DNA from: JASFUX01 sp050050115
Lineage (GTDB): Bacteria; Pseudomonadota; Alphaproteobacteria; Caulobacterales; Maricaulaceae
Reading direction: 5' to 3'
Length of the DNA: 8,678 nt
NCBI GenBank assembly: GCA_050050115.1
Contig: JASFUX010000151.1
Coordinates: forward strand, 1 to 8,678
Below the pieces are notes generated by a model. It ran no database searches. It had not been told where the DNA came from and saw nothing but the letters and a program-made list of their open reading frames with translations. Shown one piece after another: positions 1-6,310 of the stretch (position 1 is the stretch's first letter; each line of letters starts with the position of its first letter). The position numbers and the translations under genes were made by a program.

Positions 1-427
1 GGACGTTCTCGACTCGGCCCGGCGCGACCAGCGCGCCCTGCACCGAGGCGACGCCCGGCGCGCCGCGCGCCAGAAGCCAGCGCGCGCCGATCTGCGAGGA
101 GGCGAAACCCGATTGAACGTCCGGCTCACCGCCTTCGACGCGGATGTCGACGTTTTGCACGACCGGCTGGGCGATCAGCGTCAGCCGCTCGGTCGCGCCC
201 CACTCAAGGAAGATCGATGACTCCGCCTTCGAAAAGCTCAGCGCCTCGCCCGCGGCCCCGTCGTCGGCGAACAGCCGATCCGCGACATCGTAGGAAACGC
301 TCGAGATCGACTGGACGTGGCCGCTCTCCATGGGCCACGCGCCCGCCATGGTCGCGCCGGCATGCGCCGCCGCCGCTGCGAGCCCCGCAAGCGCGCCCCT
401 CGCCGCCATCAGTCCCCCCAATCGCAT
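1..427 (-). CDS. Putative secreted/outer-membrane protein, N-terminal part (runs off left edge)
   Basis: The reading frame is open from the start codon to the window edge, giving 142 codons with the C-terminus missing. The N-terminus (MRLGGLMAARGALAGLAAAAAHAGA) looks like a signal peptide: one or two arginines, an Ala/Gly/Leu-rich core and a likely cleavage after AHAGA. The mature part begins AWPMESGHVQSISSVSYD and continues with alternating polar and hydrophobic stretches such as 'WGATERLTLIAQPVV' and 'SSQIGARWLLARG'. That pattern suits beta strands of an outer-membrane barrel and resembles hypothetical alphaproteobacterial barrel proteins, but no named family is certain. The start is ambiguous: the ATG at 425-427 has only a weak AACGGG upstream, whereas the in-frame ATG at 407-409 follows a GGGGGGA run; both keep the signal peptide. 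It is divergently transcribed from DUF2336 #1. Function unknown. Confidence 0.7.
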   Translation of the reverse strand, partial: MRLGGLMAARGALAGLAAAAAHAGATMAGAWPMESGHVQSISSVSYDVADRLFADDGAAGEALSFSKAESSIFLEWGATERLTLIAQPVVQNVDIRVEGGEPDVQSGFASSQIGARWLLARGAPGVASVQGALVAPGRVENV

Positions 428-507
428 CCCGTTAATATTGACGCTGATTAACCAGGAGGAAAGAGCGTTCACGACATACTGGCGGCGATGGGAGTCTTCG
501 GCGAACG
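428..507. promoter_or_regulatory. Divergent intergenic region with inverted repeat GTTAAT-N10-ATTAAC
   Basis: This 80-bp gap separates two divergently transcribed genes and should carry both promoters. Positions 431-452 form a perfect inverted repeat: GTTAAT (431-436), a 10-base spacer, then ATTAAC (447-452). Arm centres are about 16 bp apart, and the repeat ends only 3 bases before the upstream ATG of the leftward gene, so a bound protein would block its start. It is AT-rich compared with its surroundings. A strong Shine-Dalgarno-like AGGAGG (454-459, plus strand) has no start codon at a useful distance. No convincing -35/-10 pair was found for either gene. The inverted repeat is seen directly; an operator role is inferred. 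Confidence 0.45.
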
Positions 508-1602
508 ATGAGCGGCGCGACAAGCATGTCATCGCATTCCCTTGAGCTGGAGCGGCTGGCGCTGATGAAGCCCGGCCGCCAGCGCGATCGGCTGACGCTC
601 GCGCTCACGGACACGCTCGTCTCGCGCAAGCTTTCAAATGAAGAGGCGCGCACCGCAATGGGCGGCCTGCTCGCCGACCTCGTCACTGCGGCCTCCCTCG
701 ACCTGCGGATCAGCGTTGCGGCGCGGATCGCGGACGTCGACTGGGCCCCGCGAACGCTCGCCCTGCAGCTCGCGCTCGACGAGATCGACGTCGCCAAGCC
801 GATCATTGCGTCGTGCCAGGCGCTGCTCGAAGAAGATCTTCTGATGATCGCCGCTCAAGGCGGTCCGTCTCACCGGCTCAGCCTGGCCGAACGCCCCTTC
901 GTGACCGGAGCGGTGTGCGAAGCGATCGCGCAGGCGCGCGAGCCCGAGGCCATGGTCGCCCTCCTGCGGAACGCCACCGCCCAGATGACGCGGCAGGCGC
1001 TGACCCTCTGCGTCGCCGCGGCGCAAGACTTCGCCGTCATCCGCGAACCGCTGACCGATCGCGAGGATCTCACTTCCGAACTGGTCGAAGCGGTTTATCT
1101 GATGGTCAGCGAAGAGCTGCGCGCGAAGATCGTCGCGCGGTACGACGTCGACGAGGCGTCGTTGCGCCGCGTGATCAGCGCCGCCGCCGAGGCCGGCATG
1201 GACCGGTCGACGGAAGATCCCGAACACGGCGAGGCGGAGACCGCGGCGCTCATCACCGCTTTGGCGGAGACCGGCGCTCTGACCGCGGATTTCATCGCCC
1301 GCTCGGTCGCCGAAGGTCGCCCGGACATCTATCTGCACGCCGTCGCGAAGCTGAGCGACCTCGATCTCGAGACCCTTCGGGCCACACTGAGCAAGCACGG
1401 AGCCTGGGCCGTTGCGCTCGGCTGTCGCGCCTGCGACATCCGCCGCCAATCGGTCATTTCGATTTGCCAGGTTCTGGCGCGCGCAGGCGTGATCGACCGG
1501 GAGCCCTCCTCCCCGGCTGAACGCACGATCGCGAACACTTATGTGTCGCAAACGCCGGTGACCGCGATAGACGCCTTGCGGCGCATCGTCCAAGCCGATT
1601 GA
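508..1602 (+). CDS. DUF2336 domain protein #1
   Basis: This 364-residue, mostly alpha-helical protein has no signal peptide or membrane segment and is probably cytoplasmic. Its middle part fits the DUF2336 pattern of HEAT-like helical pairs: 'ISVAARIADVDWAPRTLALQLALDEIDVAKPI' (about 69-100), then 'LLEEDLLMIAAQ', then 'LLRNATAQM' (about 151-159). The same order of segments occurs in the leftward DUF2336 gene of this window, which supports the call. Family members have no established biochemical activity; a scaffold or signalling-adaptor role is only guessed. The ATG at 508 has a weak ribosome site (GGGAG at 490-494, 13 bases away); the in-frame ATG at 526 is an alternative. nadK begins 25 bases after the stop, so the two are probably co-transcribed, with the Hpt gene further downstream. 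Confidence 0.75.
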   Translation: MSGATSMSSHSLELERLALMKPGRQRDRLTLALTDTLVSRKLSNEEARTAMGGLLADLVTAASLDLRISVAARIADVDWAPRTLALQLALDEIDVAKPIIASCQALLEEDLLMIAAQGGPSHRLSLAERPFVTGAVCEAIAQAREPEAMVALLRNATAQMTRQALTLCVAAAQDFAVIREPLTDREDLTSELVEAVYLMVSEELRAKIVARYDVDEASLRRVISAAAEAGMDRSTEDPEHGEAETAALITALAETGALTADFIARSVAEGRPDIYLHAVAKLSDLDLETLRATLSKHGAWAVALGCRACDIRRQSVISICQVLARAGVIDREPSSPAERTIANTYVSQTPVTAIDALRRIVQAD

Positions 1603-1627
1603 ATCGCCCCCTCCAAGGGATCACACG

Positions 1628-2410
1628 ATGAGCAATGAGTCCCGGTCCTTGCGCCGGATCCACTTTGCGGCCAGCCCGCGCCCGAAGGCTCGCCAGGCCC
1701 TGCGCGCGCTCTCAGCCGCCTATGGCGACGCGAAACCGGAGGAGGCGGACGTCGTCGTCGCGCTGGGCGGCGACGGCTTCATGCTCGAAACGCTCCACGC
1801 CTTTATGGGTCGCGGTCTGCCGATCTACGGGATGAACTGCGGCTCCGTCGGCTTTCTGATGAACGAATACGCCGAGGAAGGCCTGCACGAACGCCTCGAC
1901 AGCGCCGAAGAGGCGAAGATCCGGCCGCTGCAAGCCGTCGGGCGCGATGTACGCGGCCGCCCCTTCTCAGCGCTCGCCATCAACGAGGTCTCGCTTCTGC
2001 GCGAGCTGCGCCAGACCGCGAAGATCTCGATCACCGTCGACGGCCGCACCCGGCTGCCCGAGCTGGTCGCTGACGGCGTGATCGTCGCGACGCCTGCGGG
2101 CTCGACCGCCTACAATCTTTCAGCTCACGGTCCGATCCTGCCGATCGACGCGCGGCTGCTGGCTCTGACGCCGATCAGTCCGTTCCGCCCGCGCGCTTGG
2201 CGGGGCGCGCTTTTGCCGCACGACACGCAGATCCGGTTCGACATCATCGAGCCCGACCGCCGACCCGTCGCCGCGGTTGCGGATAACCAGGAATTTCGCG
2301 ACGTCGCCTACGTCGAGATCCAGGAACACCGCGAGCTGACGATCGAAATGCTGTTCGACAAAGGCCGGGCGCTCGAGGAGCGCATTCTCGCCGAACAGTT
2401 CGCTCACTAA
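1628..2410 (+). CDS. nadK: NAD kinase
   Basis: This cytoplasmic enzyme phosphorylates NAD to NADP using ATP and is normally essential for NADPH supply. The 260-residue length is usual for alphaproteobacterial NadK. The hallmark motifs are present in order: GGDG at 47-50 (catalytic Asp49, phosphate binding), NE at 119-120 (NAD ribose/nicotinamide contact), and the conserved 'ADGVIVATPAGSTAYNLSAHGP' stretch at 148-169. These are followed by 'TPISPFRPRAWRGALLP' (181-197) and the typical C-terminal 'EERILAEQF' (250-258). The residues AVADNQE (216-222) stand where other NadKs have DGQ; this looks like normal lineage variation. The ATG at 1628 follows AAGGGA (1615-1620) at 7 bases, a good ribosome site. 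It lies 25 bases after DUF2336 #1 and 83 bases before the Hpt gene, so it may be in one transcript with both. Confidence 0.95.
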   Translation: MSNESRSLRRIHFAASPRPKARQALRALSAAYGDAKPEEADVVVALGGDGFMLETLHAFMGRGLPIYGMNCGSVGFLMNEYAEEGLHERLDSAEEAKIRPLQAVGRDVRGRPFSALAINEVSLLRELRQTAKISITVDGRTRLPELVADGVIVATPAGSTAYNLSAHGPILPIDARLLALTPISPFRPRAWRGALLPHDTQIRFDIIEPDRRPVAAVADNQEFRDVAYVEIQEHRELTIEMLFDKGRALEERILAEQFAH

Positions 2411-2482
2411 CGATTTCTTAGCGAAGCCCCGCCTTCATGGCCCGTTAAGTCTGCGCGGCTACTCTTCATCCGGCTGCGGACC

Positions 2483-2487
2483 AGGAG
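2483..2487 (+). promoter_or_regulatory. Ribosome binding site that fixes a GTG start for the Hpt gene
   Basis: AGGAG at 2483-2487 lies 6 bases before the GTG at 2494-2496, the ideal distance. It directly abuts the upstream in-frame TTG at 2488, leaving no spacing for that codon, and the ATG at 2492 is in another frame. The GTG is therefore the likely start of the Hpt protein. Confidence 0.75.
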
Positions 2488-2493
2488 TTGAAT

Positions 2494-2991
2494 GTGGCGA
2501 AGCAGAAGCCGACCGAAGTCATCACCCCGCCCAACATGCTCAAAGTGAAGGCGGGCGGCGCGTTGCCGAAGATCGACCAGGACGCGATCGCGCGAGCCGA
2601 AGCGGCGCTGAAGAACCTGTCGGGGCAATTCGACGAGTGGATGGCGGACGAGCTTGAAAAGCTCGAAGCCGTCTGGAGCGAAGGCAAGGCCGCCGGCGAT
2701 CCGTGCAGCGAGGGTCTTTATCGACGCGCGCACGACATCAAGGGCCTGGCCGCAACCTACGAGTATCCGCTCGTGACCCGGCTCGCCGCATCGCTCTGCC
2801 GACTGATCGAAACCGAAGAGCTTCGCAAGGCGGCGCCGGCCGCGCTCGTCGAAGGGCTGGTGAACGGCATCCGCATCGCGGTGCGCGACGACATCCGCAC
2901 CGACGAGCATCCGGTCGGCCGAGCGCTGGCGATCGAGAGCGAAACCGCCGTCGCAAAACTCATCGACGCGCACAAGAACTGCGCGGCCTGA
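2494..2991 (+). CDS. Hpt (histidine phosphotransfer) domain protein
   Basis: From the GTG start this is a 165-residue soluble protein. It consists of a basic/polar N-terminal tail (about 1-26), an amphipathic helix rich in Ala, Glu and Lys (about 28-66) and an Hpt helix bundle. The phosphorylatable histidine is His80 in 'RRAHDIKGLAATYEYP' (codon 2731-2733), followed by the second Hpt helix 'LVTRLAASLCRLIE'. Hpt proteins relay phosphate between receiver domains or hybrid kinases. No kinase or response regulator is present in the window, so this is an orphan relay whose partners must be encoded elsewhere. It is the last gene of the rightward group, 83 bases after nadK, which is enough room for its own promoter. 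It converges on DUF2336 #2 with a 21-base gap and no clear terminator hairpin. The alphaproteobacterial histidine phosphotransferase ChpT has a different architecture, so this is not ChpT. Confidence 0.85.
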   Translation: MAKQKPTEVITPPNMLKVKAGGALPKIDQDAIARAEAALKNLSGQFDEWMADELEKLEAVWSEGKAAGDPCSEGLYRRAHDIKGLAATYEYPLVTRLAASLCRLIETEELRKAAPAALVEGLVNGIRIAVRDDIRTDEHPVGRALAIESETAVAKLIDAHKNCAA

Positions 2992-3012
2992 GGTCAACCA
3001 AACGAACTTGCT

Positions 3013-4215
3013 CTAAGGCGCGTGGGCCGCTTCGGCGGCGGCGCTATCGGCTGTCGAGGACGCGAACTTGAGCCGCCGTGCAGTATCCTCGGCGCGAGCT
3101 TCAGAAATCACGTTGAGCTTGTCGAGCAGATAATCGACATCGTCCCGCGCCAGGCCCGGCGAACGCGACAGCAGCCGCTCGATCATCAGCTGGGAGAAGC
3201 GGTCGCGATCGCCCGGCGAGCCGTCGAGCTCCATAGTGTGAAAGAGATCGACGGCGATCCGCATCGGCGCGAAGAACCGCTCCGGCAGCCCGGTGCGCTC
3301 GAAGATCGCCTTGAGGCCGAGCGGTCCAGCGTCATGGATCAGCACCCACGCTTTGCCGTGCGGCACGTTCGCCAGCTCGGCCATGGCGTGCTCGAAAAAC
3401 GACATATGCCCCAGGCACAGTCCGCGGACGATCATCGAAGGCGTCAGCCGGCCGTTGAACTGAAGTTGCTGAACGAAGCGGCGCATGTCGCTCGCGCGGC
3501 CGGCCTGGTCGAGCACGTCGATCGTCGCCCGCTCGCGCGCGCCCTCGGCCAGCTCGACCGCAAGCTGGGGCGGCAGTGCGTGACGCCGCGCAAGCCGTTG
3601 AAGCGCCTCGTCGGAAACCAGCGAGACCAGCCGCTCGGAAATCACGCTCGGCAGCATCGAACGATCGATAAAACCATCCGTCACCGATGGCCGGTCGCCG
3701 AAGCGCGACAAGGCCCGATCCATGGCCTCCTCGTCGAACTCGGCGCCTTCGTTCCGAGCGAGCGCGGCGACCGCCTCCTCGGCGCCTTGCGCCACGATAG
3801 CGTCGACGACCGGCGCGCCGACCTTGTCCCGGCGCGCGATCGCCGTCTGCTTGAGCGCCGAGCCCGCGCGCACTATGGCGATCAGATCGGCTTCTTCGAA
3901 CACGGGCGACTCTTCGAGGATCGGAATGGCGATCTCGTCGATGTCGTCGGCGAGCGCGAGCGCGATGTCGCGCGGCAGATGCGGCGAGTTCTTCAGGGTC
4001 GTCGCCAGCGCCTTGCGCACCATCACCGCGGCGTCGCGCGACATGATGCGAAGCACCTCGTTCGCCGCGGCGCGTTCGTCGGGGGTGAAGCCGGCCTCTT
4101 CGATGCGCAGGCAGATCTTCTTCGCCGTGCCCGCGCGCTCGCGATCGTCCTCGCTGCGTATGAGGCGGCGCAGATCGTCTTCGGTGAGTCTCGTGCGCAG
4201 AGCTGAGATCGACAT
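3013..4215 (-). CDS. DUF2336 domain protein #2
   Basis: This 400-residue helical protein has no signal peptide or membrane segment. The DUF2336 signature is clear: 'VRKALATTLKNSPHLPRDIALALADDIDEIAIPILEESPVFEEADLIAIV' spans about residues 87-136, followed by 'AIARRDKVGAPVVDAIV', then 'ALARNEGAEF'. These are the HEAT-like helical pairs typical of the family. The C-terminal half ('FNGRLTPSMIVRGLCLGHMSFFEHAMAELANVP' and after) also matches full-length members. The C-terminal tail is Ala-rich and probably disordered. The ATG at 4213-4215 has only a weak upstream GAG. The gene follows the transglycosylase gene by about 100 bases on the same strand and converges with the Hpt gene. It is a divergent paralogue of DUF2336 #1, sharing architecture but little identity. 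Molecular role unknown. Confidence 0.85.
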   Translation of the reverse strand: MSISALRTRLTEDDLRRLIRSEDDRERAGTAKKICLRIEEAGFTPDERAAANEVLRIMSRDAAVMVRKALATTLKNSPHLPRDIALALADDIDEIAIPILEESPVFEEADLIAIVRAGSALKQTAIARRDKVGAPVVDAIVAQGAEEAVAALARNEGAEFDEEAMDRALSRFGDRPSVTDGFIDRSMLPSVISERLVSLVSDEALQRLARRHALPPQLAVELAEGARERATIDVLDQAGRASDMRRFVQQLQFNGRLTPSMIVRGLCLGHMSFFEHAMAELANVPHGKAWVLIHDAGPLGLKAIFERTGLPERFFAPMRIAVDLFHTMELDGSPGDRDRFSQLMIERLLSRSPGLARDDVDYLLDKLNVISEARAEDTARRLKFASSTADSAAAEAAHAP

Positions 4216-4317
4216 GCGGTGCTCGTTCGAGTGCGAGAGGTCTCAGGATGACGGTGAGTCGATCGCTTTAAGGAATCGTTTCCATCCTCAAAGATTGTTC
4301 ACGATCTAGGCGCCATT
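4216..4317. promoter_or_regulatory. Intergenic region upstream of DUF2336 #2 with two GANTC sites
   Basis: This gap lies between the stop of the transglycosylase gene and the start of DUF2336 #2 and could hold a promoter or a weak terminator. It contains two GANTC motifs, GAGTC at 4256-4260 and GAATC at 4273-4277, 17 bases apart. It also contains the small palindrome GGAATCGTTTCC (4272-4283). GANTC is the target of the alphaproteobacterial cell-cycle methylase CcrM. No clear -35/-10 pair or strong hairpin was recognised. Confidence 0.35.
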
Positions 4318-5088
4318 TCAGGTTGAGTCGTCAGCCCGTTCGGGCGGCTCGAGCGCGGCCAGGATCTCGATCGTCGTCGGCGTCAGGTGCAGCGGCGTCG
4401 ATCTCGCCCATGAGCCGCCGGCGTTCAAGGCTGACGGCGCGGCGTCGATCCGCGGCGGCGCGCTGAACGAAACCCGCGGCGCTGCGGCTTCGAAGGCAGC
4501 TGGGAAAGCGGCCGGAAAGGCGCTCGGGGCGATCGTATCGGTCATCATGGAGGAAAAGCGCTCAAGCAGCGCCGCGGCGCTGACCGGATCGCCGGCGGGA
4601 TCGTAGAACAATCCACGGTTCGCCCCCGCCGCCGCAGGCATCAAGGCGTCCGCCGCCTGCGCCGGATTCTCAGCCGCCGCCTCGATCAGCCGTGAGGCTC
4701 CGCCCGCGCCGAGCACGTGTGCGGCGTAAAGCTCGCCCTCGCTGGGCGGCCGGCCGAGACGGCTTTCAAGCGCCTCAGCGTTGTCAGCCGTTAGTGCGCC
4801 CGCCAGCAAAGCGGAGATGCCGGGATCAAAGCGCAGCGCAAGCGTTTCAGCGCGATCGAGGCCGAGATGTTCGCCCAACCCAAGCTGCTCGCCGTGGCGC
4901 TCGAGCGTCGAGAGCCAGGTCGACTCGATAAACTGATAGAGCCCGCTCGCCGACGAGGTCTCGGCCTGCGCGGCCGGGTCGAACGCGCTTTCGCGCTGCG
5001 CCGTCGCGGTCAGATAGCGGGCGCTGACGCCCGTGAGCCGGGCCGCCGCTGAGATGGCGGCGGCGACGCCCGCGTTGGACTCGGTCAT
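4318..5088 (-). CDS. Lytic transglycosylase (SLT domain) protein without a signal peptide
   Basis: This 256-residue protein has an SLT/lysozyme-like fold at its N-terminus. The catalytic glutamate is Glu33 in 'ATAQRESAFDPAAQAE' (28-43), followed by the family motif 'SASGLYQFIESTWL' (46-59). Later helices include 'ELYAAHVLGAGGASRLI' (119-135). Such enzymes cleave the MurNAc-GlcNAc bond of peptidoglycan. The N-terminus (MTESNAGVAAAISAAARLTG) goes straight into the domain with no signal peptide. The ATG at 5086-5088 has a good ribosome site (GGAAGAG, about 6 bases), so a longer secreted form is unlikely. After residue 185 the chain is Ala/Pro-rich ('SAFPAAFPAAFEAAAP') and probably disordered. 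In Alphaproteobacteria, SLT proteins of this type can serve flagellar or pilus assembly (for example PleA of Caulobacter), but identity with PleA is not shown. It lies 46 bases after thiO and before DUF2336 #2. Confidence 0.85.
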   Translation of the reverse strand: MTESNAGVAAAISAAARLTGVSARYLTATAQRESAFDPAAQAETSSASGLYQFIESTWLSTLERHGEQLGLGEHLGLDRAETLALRFDPGISALLAGALTADNAEALESRLGRPPSEGELYAAHVLGAGGASRLIEAAAENPAQAADALMPAAAGANRGLFYDPAGDPVSAAALLERFSSMMTDTIAPSAFPAAFPAAFEAAAPRVSFSAPPRIDAAPSALNAGGSWARSTPLHLTPTTIEILAALEPPERADDST

Positions 5089-5134
5089 GACGCGCTCTTC
5101 CGCGTGAACATCGACCGAACCTCGCCCGACAGGG

Positions 5135-5150
5135 CTAATCTTCGGTTAAC
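5135..5150 (-). promoter_or_regulatory. CtrA-like box upstream of the transglycosylase gene
   Basis: On the minus strand this reads GTTAA-CCGAAGA-TTAG; on the plus strand it is CTAA-N7-TTAAC. The CtrA consensus is TTAA-N7-TTAAC, so spacing is exact and one base differs. It begins 46 bases before the transglycosylase start and overlaps the stop codon of thiO (5135-5137), a place where a promoter for the downstream pair would sit. The inner GGTTAACC (5144-5151) is a perfect palindrome. The sequence match is seen; regulation by CtrA is inferred. Confidence 0.45.
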
Positions 5151-6253
5151 CCCGCCGCGGCGGCCATTTCGGCGATCCGCGCTCCGGTGGCCGGTGCGAG
5201 CAGAACGCCGTTGCGATAGTGGCCGACCGCCGCGAGGACGTTCTCAGCCGCCCAGGCGACGATCGGCCCGCTCGCCGCATGCGAGGCTGCGAGCCCCGGC
5301 CGAACGCCCGTCCACCCGTCTACGACCGGCGCGTCGGCGAGCGCCGGGACGATCTCAGCGGCGGCCGCGTGCAGAGCCTCGCTCGCGACGGGATCGACAT
5401 CGAGATCGCTGCGGCCCGGCTCCGCTGTGGCGCCGATGATGATCCGGCCGTCCGGCCGCGGGATCACGTAAACCCCTGGCCGCCGAATTACGCCGCCGAG
5501 CGCGAGCCCAGAGGCGTCTACGGCAAGCAGCTGCCCCTTGACCGGAACAACGGCGTCGAGCGGCGGCGCAACGGACGCGAGCGCGCCCGCGCGCCACCCC
5601 GAAGCAATGACGACCAGGTCGAAACTCTTGCGGGACGTTTCGCCTTCGCCGCGCACGGCCAGCGCCGGGGTCGGACCGGGCTCGACCGTCTGGACTTCGG
5701 CGTGCTCAACCAGCGCACCGCCGTGCGACCGGACGCTCGCGGCGAGCGCTGCGCAGAGCGCGCGCGGATCGACGACGCCTTCGCCCGGCATATGCAGGGC
5801 GCCGCGCACGCTCTCGTGCAAGGCCGGCTCGCGCGCCCTCGCCTCCGCCGCATCGAGAACGTCGACGGCGGCGCCGAGCGCCCGAGCCGCCTCGGCGCGC
5901 GCAGGGAGGCCGGCGGCTTCCTCCACATCGAACACGGGCAGCAGGGCGCCGGGCATGCGCAGACTCAGATCCACGCCGGTCTCAGCGCTCAGCTCCGCCG
6001 CCCAGTCGGGCCAGACCGCGAGGCTTTCAAGTCCGAAGGCGACGGCTTCGGCGCTTTGTGTTCCTTCTTCGAGCGCCTCGGCGGCCGGCGCCAGCATGCC
6101 CGCGGCCGCCCAGCTCGCCCCCTGCCCGGCGCGGTTACGATCGAAGACAACGACCTCAACGCCGCGCACGAGCAACGCTCGCGCGCACGCTAGGCCGATC
6201 GCGCCGGCGCCGACGATCGCAATGCGAGGACGAGATTTAAACGAGCGAACCAT
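5135..6253 (-). CDS. thiO: FAD-dependent glycine oxidase-like protein (ThiO family)
   Basis: This 372-residue flavoprotein of the DAO family has the length usual for ThiO. The N-terminal FAD-binding Rossmann motif is 'IVGAGAIGLACARAL' (13-27, GxGxxG at 15-20), followed by 'GASWAAAGMLAP' (45-56) typical of glycine oxidases. Near the C-terminus are 'RPDGRIIIGATAE' (266-278), 'GVRPG' (316-320) and 'GHYRNGVLLAPATG' (344-357). The arginines in the last two motifs (318 and 347) match those that bind the substrate carboxylate in Bacillus ThiO. ThiO oxidises glycine to iminoglycine for the thiazole part of thiamine. No other thi genes are in the window, so a related D-amino-acid or amine oxidase remains possible. 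The ATG at 6251-6253 follows TAAGG at about 7 bases. It starts 57 bases after the caspase-like gene and may share its transcript. Confidence 0.82.
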   Translation of the reverse strand: MVRSFKSRPRIAIVGAGAIGLACARALLVRGVEVVVFDRNRAGQGASWAAAGMLAPAAEALEEGTQSAEAVAFGLESLAVWPDWAAELSAETGVDLSLRMPGALLPVFDVEEAAGLPARAEAARALGAAVDVLDAAEARAREPALHESVRGALHMPGEGVVDPRALCAALAASVRSHGGALVEHAEVQTVEPGPTPALAVRGEGETSRKSFDLVVIASGWRAGALASVAPPLDAVVPVKGQLLAVDASGLALGGVIRRPGVYVIPRPDGRIIIGATAEPGRSDLDVDPVASEALHAAAAEIVPALADAPVVDGWTGVRPGLAASHAASGPIVAWAAENVLAAVGHYRNGVLLAPATGARIAEMAAAAGLTED

Positions 6254-6310
6254 GCGCGCGCCTTAGCACGCGCATGCCCGACAGTGGAGCGGCGCGCCGC
6301 CGCAGGCGGA

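Noticed and set aside
432..451. Two TTAA half-sites as a CtrA box
   Set aside because: They are separated by 12 bases rather than the required 7, so the inverted-repeat reading is better supported.
634..1593. Long open frame antisense to DUF2336 #1, and similar long opposite-strand frames at 3022-4206, 5219-6193 and 6650-7582
   Set aside because: They lie opposite well-supported genes in GC-rich DNA, where stop codons are rare on the other strand. Their translations are Arg-rich or low in complexity and show no recognisable domain or ribosome site.
2284..2304. NAD kinase seems to lack the DGQ motif (reads ADNQE)
   Set aside because: From memory, alphaproteobacterial NadKs commonly differ here (for example ADH), and all catalytic motifs are intact, so this is lineage variation rather than a defect.
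2488..2490. TTG as the start of the Hpt gene
   Set aside because: The Shine-Dalgarno AGGAG ends directly at this codon, leaving no spacing; the GTG six bases on fits.
508..4215. Recent tandem duplication of the DUF2336 genes
   Set aside because: The two proteins share architecture but no long identical stretches, they are on opposite strands, and no DNA-level repeat was seen.
6297..6309. Hairpin CCGCC-GCA-GGCGG just after the caspase stop as a terminator
   Set aside because: The stem is only 5 bp with a 3-base loop and there is no T tract in the direction of transcription; such short GC hairpins are common by chance here.
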